From the NCBI GenBank assembly GCA_900756035.1, contig CAAEIR010000032.1:1-7357 (forward strand): a DNA stretch of 7,357 nt, written 5' to 3'. A program made the position numbers and the translations under genes. This document shows, piece after piece, positions 1 through 6,125 of the stretch (its first letter is position 1; every line of letters starts with the position of its first letter). The stretch is from an uncultured Anaerostipes sp. GTDB taxonomy: Bacteria > Bacillota > Clostridia > Lachnospirales > Lachnospiraceae. A model generated the notes under the pieces. The model was not told the DNA's origin, ran no database searches, and was given only the letters and a program-made list of their open reading frames with translations.

Positions 1-277
1 ACTTTTTGAAAAAATAAATAAAATAAGCAAAGAATTAATTTAGATCCACAAGCTCCGCGAAAGAGCTTGACACAAATTATAATAAAGTTAATCTCATTAT
101 ATTTGACATTTAGATCCACAAGCTCCGCGAAAGAGCTTGACAAGTATCAATAGTTGTTAATGCCTCTCCATCACATTTAGATCCACAAGCTCCGCGAAAG
201 AGCTTGACAGGCGCGTGACCCTCGGACAAAGAAGCCATCAACTATTTAGATCCACAAGCTCCGCGAAAGAGCTTGAC
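1..277 (-). CRISPR. Type I-C-like CRISPR array, leader-proximal end, truncated by window start
   Basis: Four identical 34-bp repeats lie at 38-71, 108-141, 175-208 and 244-277. The spacers between them are 72-107 (36 bp), 142-174 (33 bp) and 209-243 (35 bp), all different. On the plus strand each repeat is ATTTAGATCCA, then stem arm CAAGCTC, loop CGCGAAA, arm GAGCTTG and AC. In reverse complement it starts GTC, has the 7-bp hairpin and ends GTGGATCTAAAT, close to the GTGGATTGAAAT ending typical of type I-C repeats, so transcription should run on the minus strand. Cleavage at the 3' base of the stem, as Cas5d does in this subtype, would leave an 11-nt handle (TGGATCTAAAT), the usual length. 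Positions 1-2 (AC) match the end of a repeat and 3-37 is spacer-sized (35 bp), so another repeat probably lies just outside the window. All copies being perfect suggests the young end of the array. Subtype is inferred from the repeat only. Confidence 0.95.
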
Positions 278-440
278 TGCGAGATTTGTGATAAACCACT
301 CCGAATGTAACAAAAAATATTATTTACATTTAATTATCTATCGTACTTTTATTGTAAATTGTTACATTTTGTTTTAAAACACAATTATGTGGCGCGAACC
401 TCCCTGGAAAATCATGTGAGCTTGGGGTTCGCGCAAAGAA
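278..440 (-). promoter_or_regulatory. CRISPR leader (type I-C-like) with conserved-looking inverted repeat
   Basis: This is the flank of the last perfect repeat on the side that is upstream in the predicted direction of transcription. It is AT-rich next to the array (about 304-390). Further out is a 9-bp perfect inverted repeat, GCGCGAACC at 392-400 and GGTTCGCGC at 426-434, 25 bp apart. From memory, leaders of type I-C loci often carry a GC-rich inverted repeat built on GCGAACC just after cas2; that comparison has not been checked here. No degenerate repeat is seen on this side, which agrees with a leader rather than a trailer. No cas2 remnant is recognisable in the minus-strand frames of the adjoining 440-560 stretch. 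Confidence 0.7.
304..368. repeat. Nested inverted repeats inside the CRISPR leader
   Basis: AATGTAACAA at 304-313 is the exact reverse complement of TTGTTACATT at 359-368. Inside it ATTTACA (322-328) is the reverse complement of TGTAAAT (353-359). The segment is almost entirely A/T between the arms. It could be a protein-binding or DNA-bending site used in spacer integration or leader transcription; no function is shown by the sequence. Confidence 0.6.
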
Positions 441-470
441 CATGTGAGTGGATATGATATCTCTACTTTT

Positions 471-499
471 ATTATAACAGAAACTTTACAAAGTGCTAA
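471..499 (-). promoter_or_regulatory. Candidate minus-strand promoter upstream of the CRISPR leader
   Basis: On the minus strand TTAGCA (494-499) and a perfect TATAAT (471-476) are separated by 17 bp. Transcription from here would run through the GCGAACC inverted repeat into the array. The -35 box matches the consensus at only four of six positions, and array transcription could equally start nearer the repeats. The rest of 441-578 holds no recognisable gene, only an 11-bp palindrome GTGAAATTCAC at 558-568. Confidence 0.3.
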
Positions 500-578
500 A
501 CAAAAATGTAATTGAGGTCAGTTTTTAGAATCTGTTAGTGTACACCATACGAAGGTTGTGAAATTCACCCATCAGCTA

Positions 579-607
579 TTGAAGGGACCGGTCTTTTCTT
601 TTATAAT
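579..607 (+). promoter_or_regulatory. Promoter of the aminotransferase-peptidase operon
   Basis: TTGAAG at 579-584 and TATAAT at 602-607 are separated by exactly 17 bp, a good housekeeping sigma-A type promoter. The start point would fall near 614, giving a leader of about 30 nt before the ATG at 643. The spacer contains the 8-bp palindrome GACCGGTC (586-593), a possible but unproven operator. Confidence 0.75.
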
Positions 608-642
608 GAGAGAAATATGAAATATCAGGAAAGAGGGAGAAT

Positions 643-1812
643 ATGAAATTTTCCAAACGAATGGATTTACTTGCGGAAGGTGTTTTCAGCAGGCTTGATG
701 AAGAAAAACAAAAAATGCTGGCTAGTGGGAAAGCCGTGTATGACTTTACGATAGGATCCCCTAACATAGCACCAAGTAAGGAGGTCATGGATGCACTAAT
801 CACTGCTGCACAGCAGCCGGAAAGCTATATGTATTCACTTCATGATACAAAAGAATTAAAAGAAACAATACAAGCCTGGTACAGAAAACGATATCAGGTA
901 GAATTGGATACAGAAACAGAGATACTGTCTCTGCAAGGATCTCAGGAAGGACTTGCACATGTCGCATTGGCACTATGTGATGAAGGTGATATTGTTCTCA
1001 TCCCTGCTCCCAGCTACCCTATCTTTGCGAATGGACCGAAAATAGCAGGGGCAGAGTTATATGAAATGCCGATGCTGAAAGAATATGATTATCTGATTCA
1101 ATTCGATGCAATTCCTGAAGAAATAGCAGAAAAGGCTAAGATGATGATTATATCCTATCCGAATAATCCAACAGGCGCTACGGCTCCAGATAGCTTTTAT
1201 GAAGAATTGATTCAATTCGCAAAGGCACATGATATTATCGTCATTCACGATACAGCCTACAGCAATCTTGTGTTTGATGGAGAGGAAGGAAAAAGTTTCT
1301 TATATTATGCGGGTGCAAAGGATATTGGTATTGAATTTAATTCCTTTAGTAAAACCTATGGCATGGCTGGAGCACGTATTGGAATATGTGTGGGTAATGC
1401 GGAAATCGTCGGTATTCTGAGAAAACTGAAAAGCAATATTGATTACGGTATGTTTTTACCTATTCAAAAAGCCGCAATCGCAGCTTTAACGCAAGACCAG
1501 AGCATTGTGAAGGAAACCCGTGAAACCTACCAGAGAAGAAGAAATCGTATTATTGCCGGCGCTGCAGCTGCAGGCTGGCACATCGCTTCATGCAAGAGTA
1601 CCATGTTCTTATGGGCACAGATACCGGAAGGCTATGGAAGCAGTGAAGAATTCGCTTTAAACCTGTTGAAATGCAGCGGAATGCTGGTGACTTCTGGCAG
1701 TTCTTTTGGAGCATATGGTGAGGGCTTTGTACGAATTGCACTTGTTCAAAGTGATGAAGTTATCGAACAGGCATTGCAGGCTTTAAAGGAAAGCCGGTTC
1801 TTTCTGAAATGA
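643..1812 (+). CDS. PLP-dependent class I/II aminotransferase
   Basis: This is a 389-residue cytosolic fold-type I aminotransferase, the normal length for the AspC/DapL-like superfamily. It moves an amino group between an amino acid and a 2-oxoacid by way of pyridoxal phosphate. Visible landmarks are GSQEGL at 99-104 (phosphate cup), PSYP at 123-126, YPNNPTGA at 172-179, Asp203 and Tyr206 in the HDTAYSN stretch (Asp contacts the PLP pyridine nitrogen), SFSKTYGMAGARIG at 234-247 with the PLP Schiff-base lysine at 237, and Arg364 in GFVRIAL, the expected binder of the substrate carboxylate. All key residues are present, so it should be active. The start has a purine-rich binding site (AGAGGGAG, 632-639) and fits the promoter at 579-607. 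The stop overlaps the next start (ATGA, 1809-1812), which indicates translational coupling. The amino donor cannot be named from sequence; an alanine- or diaminopimelate-type specificity is possible. Confidence 0.93.
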   Translation: MKFSKRMDLLAEGVFSRLDEEKQKMLASGKAVYDFTIGSPNIAPSKEVMDALITAAQQPESYMYSLHDTKELKETIQAWYRKRYQVELDTETEILSLQGSQEGLAHVALALCDEGDIVLIPAPSYPIFANGPKIAGAELYEMPMLKEYDYLIQFDAIPEEIAEKAKMMIISYPNNPTGATAPDSFYEELIQFAKAHDIIVIHDTAYSNLVFDGEEGKSFLYYAGAKDIGIEFNSFSKTYGMAGARIGICVGNAEIVGILRKLKSNIDYGMFLPIQKAAIAALTQDQSIVKETRETYQRRRNRIIAGAAAAGWHIASCKSTMFLWAQIPEGYGSSEEFALNLLKCSGMLVTSGSSFGAYGEGFVRIALVQSDEVIEQALQALKESRFFLK

Positions 1813-2411
1813 AAACACTGATTGCAATCGGCGGCGGAAGCTTTCAAAAGCAGGAAACAATGTCAATCGACACCTATGCGATTTCCAGGTGTGGAAAAAC
1901 ACAGCCACATGTATTGTTTATTCCGCTAGCAAGCAGAGACGATCAGGGCTATGCGAAACGCTTCAAGCAATATTACCGCAGCCTTGGCTGTCAGGTCGAA
2001 GCTTTGCGTCTGCTGCATACAAAGCTTAGTAATGAAGAAATATATAAGAAATTCCGTTCACAGGATATGATATATCTTGGGGCAGGCGATACCGTGTTTC
2101 TCATGAAGCAGCTGAAACAGAGAAAGCTGGATTTGCTTTTAAAGGAGCTATCCCAGCAGGGAATCGTTATCTGCGGGATCAGTGCCGGGGCGAATGCTCT
2201 CTTTGAATATGGCTACAGCAATATCGCATCAGACACATTTGAACTTGTGAATGGTATGGGTATGATTGAAGGGGCGTTCTGTCCACATTATCAGAAGGAA
2301 GAACGTAAATCCTTCGATATGGTATGCAGGAAACAGAATTTGCCGGCTATCGGCTGTGCGGATCAGTGTGCTTATGTAGTTACGGATGAAAAGAGATTTT
2401 TCCTCGAGTGA
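1809..2411 (+). CDS. Peptidase family S51 (dipeptidase E / cyanophycinase-like) protein
   Basis: This 200-residue protein resembles the PepE/YgaJ group, serine hydrolases with a class I glutamine amidotransferase-like fold. Landmarks are the N-terminal strand and turn IAIGGGSF (6-12), YLGAGDT (89-95, the usual GGG-N turn), the nucleophile elbow ICGISAG with Ser125, and CPHY with His160, which matches the catalytic His region of PepE. Members of the family cleave Asp-X dipeptides or related beta-aspartyl bonds; the substrate here is not predictable. Compared with YgaJ-type proteins as I remember them (about 230 residues) it lacks roughly the last 30 residues, stopping after the CADQCAYVVTDEKRFFLE segment. 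No downstream frame gives an obvious continuation, and the riboswitch promoter begins only 40 bp later, so this looks like the natural end. It overlaps the aminotransferase stop by 4 bp and is surely cotranscribed with it. No terminator separates it from the next unit. Confidence 0.85.
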   Translation: MKTLIAIGGGSFQKQETMSIDTYAISRCGKTQPHVLFIPLASRDDQGYAKRFKQYYRSLGCQVEALRLLHTKLSNEEIYKKFRSQDMIYLGAGDTVFLMKQLKQRKLDLLLKELSQQGIVICGISAGANALFEYGYSNIASDTFELVNGMGMIEGAFCPHYQKEERKSFDMVCRKQNLPAIGCADQCAYVVTDEKRFFLE

Positions 2412-2450
2412 AGAATCTTTTTCTTTTATCAGATCTTCGGGTAATATTAC

Positions 2451-2479
2451 TTGCAAATTGTTTCATTTTTGTCTATAAT
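2451..2479 (+). promoter_or_regulatory. Promoter of the guanine riboswitch-permease unit
   Basis: TTGCAA (2451-2456), a 17-bp spacer and a perfect TATAAT (2474-2479) form a near-consensus promoter. It starts 40 bp after the peptidase stop. The transcript would begin near 2486, about 11 nt before the riboswitch P1 helix, exactly where a purine riboswitch promoter is expected. Confidence 0.85.
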
Positions 2480-2496
2480 GTACAAGTCTATAGAAA

Positions 2497-2563
2497 CATC
2501 GTATATACTTTCGACATGATGGTGAAAGCGTTTCTACCTGAAAACCAATTTCAGACTACGATG
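2497..2563 (+). ncRNA. Purine riboswitch aptamer, guanine class
   Basis: P1 pairs CATCGT (2497-2502) with ACGATG (2558-2563). P2 pairs CTTTC (2508-2512) with GAAAG (2524-2528). P3 pairs CTGAAA (2538-2543) with TTTCAG (2549-2554). The junction carries the signature GTTTCTACC (2530-2538) and the closing GACTACG (2554-2560). The GG at the end of L2 (2521-2522) can pair with the CC in L3 (2545-2546), the known loop-loop contact. The specificity base corresponding to C74 is C2556, so the ligand should be guanine, hypoxanthine or xanthine and not adenine. As drawn, L3 is only 5 nt, shorter than usual. Binding should stabilise P1 and favour the downstream terminator, shutting off the permease when purine bases are plentiful. 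Confidence 0.93.
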
Positions 2564-2577
2564 GAAGCTTATATACG

Positions 2578-2608
2578 AATACTGCGGTTTGCGGTGTTTT
2601 TTTGTTTT
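2578..2608 (+). terminator. Riboswitch-controlled intrinsic terminator (expression platform)
   Basis: AATACTGC (2578-2585) pairs with GCGGTGTT (2591-2598) around the loop GGTTT, an 8-bp stem with two G-U pairs. It is followed directly by a long T-rich run (2599-2608). It stands between the aptamer and the permease start, the normal place for a transcriptional OFF switch. A competing helix is possible: TCGTATATA (2499-2507) is the exact complement of TATATACGA (2570-2578) and would use the 5' strand of P1. Confidence 0.8.
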
Positions 2609-2630
2609 GGGAGACAGAAAAGAGGGAATT

Positions 2631-3965
2631 ATGTTAGAAAAATTATTCAAATTGAACGTGAAGCAGACTTCTGTGAAAACCGAGGTAATTGCCGGCATTA
2701 CAACCTTTCTGGCAATGGCCTATATTCTTGGGGTAAACCCGTCTATTCTGCATGATGCAGGTATGGATCGCGCATCTGTTTTTATGGCAACAGCTATTTC
2801 TGCAGGCTTTGCCTCTATCGTTATGGGATTGGTGGCGAACTATCCGGTTGCGCTTGCTGCCGGTATGGGGGTAAATGCATTATTCGCCTACACGATCTGC
2901 GGGCAGATGGGGATGAGCTGGCAGGCTGCATTGGCTGGCGTATTCATTTCCGGTTTGATTTTCATCGTGATTTCTATTACCGGTATTCGCAAGGCGATTA
3001 TTAATGCGATTCCAAAGCAGCTGAAGATGGCAATTGGTGCCGGTATCGGTTTCTTTATCGCCTTTGTTGGATTGAAAAATGCAGGAATTGTCGCAGGGAG
3101 TGCATCTACCTTTGTGACAATCGGTAATTTTGCGGATCCACAGGTGTTGCTTGCACTCTTCGGTATTCTGCTGACCATCGCTTTGCTTGTTAAGAAGGTA
3201 CCGGCTGCTGTTTTTGTCGGAATGGTGATTACTGCGGTGATTGGAATTGTCTGCGGTGCAGCATTTGGTTTAAAGGGAATGCCGGCATTGCCTGATACAT
3301 TCTTCGAAATGAATTTTCATCTGAATGCGGCAGGTTCTTTTATGGATGGTTTCGGTGAGCTGTTCGCGAATCCGTTGAATGCGTTTGTTGTGATTTTCTC
3401 CTTTCTGTTTGTGGATTTCTTTGATACTGCCGGTACGCTGGTTGCTGTTGCGAACCGAATCGGTCTGGTGAATGAAAAGGGTGAGCTGGAGAATGTGGAG
3501 CGTGCACTGGTTGCGGATGCAGTAGGTACTGTTGCAGGTGCTGCGTTAGGAACTTCTACGGTTACCTCCTTTGTGGAATCAACTTCCGGTGTTGAGGTTG
3601 GCGGTAGAACCGGTTTAACTGCATGTACGACGGGTATACTGTTCTTTGTATCCATTCTGTTTTCACCCATCGTGTTATCTGCGGTAACAAATGCGGTTAC
3701 GGCTCCTGCTCTTGTTGTTGTGGGTATTCTGATGGCACAGCAGCTGAAGGAAATCGAATGGGATAACATGGTTTATGCGACAGCCGGATTCATTACCGTT
3801 CTTATGATGATTCTGACATATTCCATTTCCAATGGGATTGCGTTTGGATTTATTGCCTATGCGATTGCAATGACGGCTGCCGGTAAAACAAAGGAAGTAC
3901 ATATCACGGTGTGGGTATTGATGGTGATTTTCCTAATCTACTTCGCACTGCCGCAATTTATGTAG
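2631..3965 (+). CDS. pbuG: NCS2-family purine base permease (AzgA/PbuG type)
   Basis: This 444-residue polytopic membrane protein (about 12-14 hydrophobic segments) should import guanine and hypoxanthine with protons across the cytoplasmic membrane. Family signatures are clear: TTFLAMAYILGVNPSIL (24-40), GMGVNALFAYT (78-88), VDFFDTAGTL (261-270), and the signature stretch at 307-331 that begins GTSTVTSFVES and ends GGRTGLTA. These carry the residues that line the substrate site in this group. The ATG at 2631 is chosen over an upstream in-frame TTG at 2589: it has AGAGGG at 2620-2625, while the TTG and the codons after it lie inside the terminator hairpin and T-run. The purine riboswitch in the leader supports a guanine/hypoxanthine substrate and repression by that ligand. 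Length and motifs are complete. The pbuG name is a functional assignment, and paralogues such as pbuO are not excluded. Confidence 0.92.
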   Translation: MLEKLFKLNVKQTSVKTEVIAGITTFLAMAYILGVNPSILHDAGMDRASVFMATAISAGFASIVMGLVANYPVALAAGMGVNALFAYTICGQMGMSWQAALAGVFISGLIFIVISITGIRKAIINAIPKQLKMAIGAGIGFFIAFVGLKNAGIVAGSASTFVTIGNFADPQVLLALFGILLTIALLVKKVPAAVFVGMVITAVIGIVCGAAFGLKGMPALPDTFFEMNFHLNAAGSFMDGFGELFANPLNAFVVIFSFLFVDFFDTAGTLVAVANRIGLVNEKGELENVERALVADAVGTVAGAALGTSTVTSFVESTSGVEVGGRTGLTACTTGILFFVSILFSPIVLSAVTNAVTAPALVVVGILMAQQLKEIEWDNMVYATAGFITVLMMILTYSISNGIAFGFIAYAIAMTAAGKTKEVHITVWVLMVIFLIYFALPQFM

Positions 3966-3970
3966 AAAAA

Positions 3971-4004
3971 GATTTTAAAATCAGAAAAATAATGATATTA
4001 TAAT
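3971..4004 (+). promoter_or_regulatory. Candidate guaA promoter with AT palindrome
   Basis: A perfect TATAAT lies at 3999-4004. The best -35 is the weak TTAAAA (3975-3980) with an 18-bp spacer. The -35 region sits inside a perfect 12-bp palindrome, GATTTTAAAATC (3971-3982), which begins 6 bp after the permease stop and could be a regulator site. Guanine control by the upstream riboswitch could also reach guaA by readthrough. Confidence 0.5.
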
Positions 4005-4031
4005 ACACGGAAATCTTAGTATTTCAACGAC

Positions 4032-4064
4032 GCCGATACTATACATATTCGCTATGGTATCGGC
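4032..4064 (+). promoter_or_regulatory. 12-bp hairpin in the guaA leader
   Basis: GCCGATACTATA (4032-4043) pairs with TATGGTATCGGC (4053-4064): twelve pairs with one G-U, 9-nt loop. It is followed by TTCTTAATAAGGAGG, so the T-run is too poor for a strong terminator, and the guaA ribosome binding site (AAGGAGG, 4073-4079) begins 8 nt downstream. It may be a weak terminator or attenuator between permease and guaA, an mRNA-stabilising hairpin, or a site that modulates translation. Confidence 0.65.
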
Positions 4065-4087
4065 TTCTTAATAAGGAGGATACATTC

Positions 4088-5629
4088 ATGGCTGATAAAA
4101 TTATCGTACTTGACTTCGGAAGTCAGTATAACCAGCTGATAGCACGTCGTATTCGTGAGTTTGGTGTTTATTCTGAATTGCACCCGCACACGATGACACT
4201 GGAAGAAATTCTGGCACTGAAGGATGTCCGGGGAATCATTTTCTCTGGTGGACCAAACAGTGTATATGATGAGGAAGCGTTTAAATGCGATTCTGCAATT
4301 TTTGAATCCGGTATTCCTATTCTTGGTATCTGTTACGGTATGCAGATGACACATTTTATGAATGGCGGAAGTGTGAAGGCTTGTGAAGCTAAGGAATATG
4401 GAAGAACAGAGATTACGGTTGAGACGGATTCTCCGATTTTCAAAGGACTGCCGGAAAAGCAGATTGTTTGGATGAGTCATGGTGATCAGGTGGATACACT
4501 GGCTGATGGCTTTGTGAAGGATGCGTACAGCGATACCTGTACATTTGCGGCTACCAGCAATATAGAGAAGAATATTTATACGCTGCAGTTCCATCCGGAG
4601 GTACGTCATTCCGAGTATGGAAACGAGATACTGAAAAATTTTGTTTTTGAGGTCTGCAGGGCGAAGAATGACTGGTCTATGCATAGCTTCATTGATATGG
4701 AAATTGAGAAGATCCGCAAAACTGTCGGTACGGACAAGGTGCTGTTGGGATTGAGCGGAGGTGTGGATTCCTCTGTTGTTGCGGCACTGCTGCATAAGGC
4801 GATCGGGGATCAGCTGATTTGTATGTTTATTGATCACGGCTTGCTGCGTAAAGGCGAGGCGGAAAGCGTTATGGAGACATTCGGGCGCGAGATGAATATC
4901 AATTTGGTGAAAATCGATGCAAAGGAGCGTTTCCTGAGTAAGCTGGCGGGCGTGAGTGATCCGGAGAAGAAGCGTAAAATCATTGGAAATGAGTTTGTGT
5001 ATACCTTTGATGAGGAAGTGAAGAAGCTGACTTCAGGTGAGGATATCAAGTGGCTGGCGCAGGGTACGCTGTATACGGATGTCATTGAGTCGGGGACAAA
5101 GACGGCGCAGACGATTAAGTCACATCACAATGTTGGTGGGTTGCCTGAGGATATGCAGTTCAAGCTGATTGAGCCGTTAAATACGCTGTTTAAGGATGAG
5201 GTGCGTGCATTGGGTACGGAGCTGGGATTGCCTGATGAGATGGTTTGGCGGCAGCCGTTCCCGGGTCCTGGCTTGGGTATCCGTGTGCTGGGCGATATTA
5301 CGGAGGAAAAGCTGGAAATCGTTCGGGATTCTGATCTGATTCTGCGTGAGGAAGTTGCGAAAGCAGGGCTGCAGAAGGAGATTTGGCAGTATTTTACGTG
5401 TCTGACGAATATGCGTTCCGTTGGTGTTATGGGGGATCAGCGTACATATGATTATGCGGTAGCTATCCGTGCGGTGACTTCGATTGACGGAATGACGGCG
5501 GATTGGGCGAAAATTCCGTATGAGGTGCTGGATGTTATCAGCAATCGTATTGTGAATGAGGTGAAGCATGTGAATCGGGTAGTGTATGATATTACGAGCA
5601 AGCCTCCGGGGACGATTGAGTTCGAATAG
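4088..5629 (+). CDS. guaA: GMP synthase (glutamine-hydrolysing)
   Basis: This complete 513-residue enzyme catalyses XMP + ATP + glutamine to GMP, the last step of guanine nucleotide synthesis, in the cytosol. The N-terminal class I amidotransferase domain (about 1-190) shows LDFGSQYNQLIARRIRE (8-24), the nucleophile Cys82 in GICYGMQ, and His169/Glu171 in FHPEVRHS. The ATP-pyrophosphatase domain (about 200-390) carries the PP-loop LSGGVDSSV (222-230) and FIDHGLLR (247-254). The C-terminal dimerisation domain contains RQPFPGPGLGIRVLG (388-402) and ends with the XMP-binding tail KPPGTIEFE (505-513). Length equals that of typical bacterial GuaA. The start has a perfect AAGGAGG 8 nt upstream. It follows the purine permease, so base uptake and GMP synthesis sit together. 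Its 3' end is a known integration site for genomic islands, and the DNA beyond it changes in character. Confidence 0.98.
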   Translation: MADKIIVLDFGSQYNQLIARRIREFGVYSELHPHTMTLEEILALKDVRGIIFSGGPNSVYDEEAFKCDSAIFESGIPILGICYGMQMTHFMNGGSVKACEAKEYGRTEITVETDSPIFKGLPEKQIVWMSHGDQVDTLADGFVKDAYSDTCTFAATSNIEKNIYTLQFHPEVRHSEYGNEILKNFVFEVCRAKNDWSMHSFIDMEIEKIRKTVGTDKVLLGLSGGVDSSVVAALLHKAIGDQLICMFIDHGLLRKGEAESVMETFGREMNINLVKIDAKERFLSKLAGVSDPEKKRKIIGNEFVYTFDEEVKKLTSGEDIKWLAQGTLYTDVIESGTKTAQTIKSHHNVGGLPEDMQFKLIEPLNTLFKDEVRALGTELGLPDEMVWRQPFPGPGLGIRVLGDITEEKLEIVRDSDLILREEVAKAGLQKEIWQYFTCLTNMRSVGVMGDQRTYDYAVAIRAVTSIDGMTADWAKIPYEVLDVISNRIVNEVKHVNRVVYDITSKPPGTIEFE

Positions 5630-5641
5630 TAAATAACAATG

Positions 5642-5669
5642 AAAAACGCCTTTAGATAGGGCGTTTTTT
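5642..5669 (+). terminator. Rho-independent terminator of guaA
   Basis: AAAAACGCC (5642-5650) pairs with GGCGTTTTT (5660-5668) around a 9-nt loop, with the T-run at 5664-5669. It begins 12 nt after the guaA stop. The symmetric A and T runs mean it could also stop leftward transcription. Confidence 0.88.
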
Positions 5670-5849
5670 GCGCTTTAGACTGTTTTTGATACCTTTTTGA
5701 AAGCATGAATTAGAATAGAATGATACCTTTGATAATTCTTTAATGGCCTAATCATATGGGTTCAGAAAATGGATAACTTTTATAGGTGCTTAAATGAAAG
5801 TATTTAATGTATTTGTGTACAAATTAGATAAGCTCTTTTTGATTAAATG
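5670..5849. other. AT-rich intergenic stretch after guaA, possible island edge
   Basis: No gene is recognised here. G+C falls to about 30% in the sampled line 5701-5760. A direct repeat TGATACCTTT occurs at 5687-5696 and 5721-5730, 34 bp apart. No integrase or clear attachment-site duplication is visible inside the window. If an island is integrated at the end of guaA, its attL or attR core should lie in the last guaA codons, close to 5600-5630. Confidence 0.4.
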
Positions 5850-5875
5850 AAAATGACTTTTGTGTAGGTCATTTT
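5850..5875 (-). terminator. Terminator of the leftward HTH genes
   Basis: AAAATGAC (5850-5857) and GTCATTTT (5868-5875) form a perfect 8-bp stem with a 10-nt loop. Read on the minus strand the 3' arm ends in TTTT followed by CATTT, a modest U tail. The TGA stop of the HTH gene (5869-5871) lies inside the stem. The T-rich sequence after it on the plus strand means it could work both ways. Confidence 0.55.
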
Positions 5876-6072
5876 GTATTTGTTCTATTTACTAGGTAAT
5901 CAATAGAAGTCTTATAATAATCAGCAAGTTTAATCAGTATTTGAATAGGAATATCTCTACCACCTGTTTCGTAATAAGAATATGTTCTTTGCGATATATT
6001 CAGATATTTGGCGATATCATTTTGAGATAAATCATGATCTTCTCTTAAGTTTTTTAATCTTACAAATATCAT
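5869..6072 (-). CDS. Small XRE-family HTH DNA-binding protein (paralogue A)
   Basis: This 67-residue single-domain regulator is a five-helix lambda-repressor/Cro-type fold: RLKNLREDHDLSQNDIAKYL (helices 1-2), NISQRTYSYYETGGRDIP (recognition helix and turn) and ILIKLADYYKTSIDYLV (helices 4-5). It lacks any ligand, protease or oligomerisation domain, so it should act as a dimer of bare HTH units on short inverted repeats. The ATG at 6072 has GAGGTGAT upstream on the minus strand. About 61% of positions (41 of 67 by eye) are identical to the neighbouring paralogue at 6155-6358, and the recognition segment SQRTYSYYETG is identical, so both should read the same operator. A TATAAT lies at 6091-6096 on the minus strand with a poor -35. 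A 15-bp operator (6126-6140) sits just upstream of that promoter, centred near -49. Regulatory targets are inferred. Confidence 0.88.
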   Translation of the reverse strand: MIFVRLKNLREDHDLSQNDIAKYLNISQRTYSYYETGGRDIPIQILIKLADYYKTSIDYLVNRTNTK

Positions 6073-6125
6073 TTATATCACCTCATAGAAATTATAAAAT
6101 GAAAAGATGAATAGCCTTTAGTTGT

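Noticed and set aside
558..593. Short palindromes GTGAAATTCAC and GACCGGTC as operators of the aminotransferase operon
   Set aside because: They are single, short and unrelated to each other. Chance occurrence cannot be excluded, so they are mentioned only within other entries.
2410..2438. Imperfect hairpin GAAGA(A)TCT with AGATCTTC after the peptidase
   Set aside because: It has a bulged stem and a long loop, and no T-run follows it. It is too weak to call a terminator.
2589..2630. Upstream TTG extension of the permease
   Set aside because: The TTG and following codons lie in the terminator hairpin and T-run. The ATG at 2631 has a proper ribosome binding site and matches the usual family N-terminus.
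2408..2755. Rightward 115-codon ORF starting GTG
   Set aside because: It overlaps the riboswitch, the terminator and the permease start in another frame, and its translation has no family character.
3317..3769. Leftward 150-codon ORF over the permease
   Set aside because: It is a shadow of the permease gene, a Thr/Ser/Ala/Pro-rich translation with no motif and no binding site.
4052..4837. Long leftward ORF of 261 codons over guaA
   Set aside because: It is a shadow of guaA on the opposite strand, rich in His/Arg/Asn with no recognisable domain. The guaA frame is certain.
5687..5730. Direct repeat TGATACCTTT as an attachment site
   Set aside because: It is only 10 bp and AT-rich, both copies are 34 bp apart, and no integrase is nearby. 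Attachment cores at guaA normally lie in its last codons.
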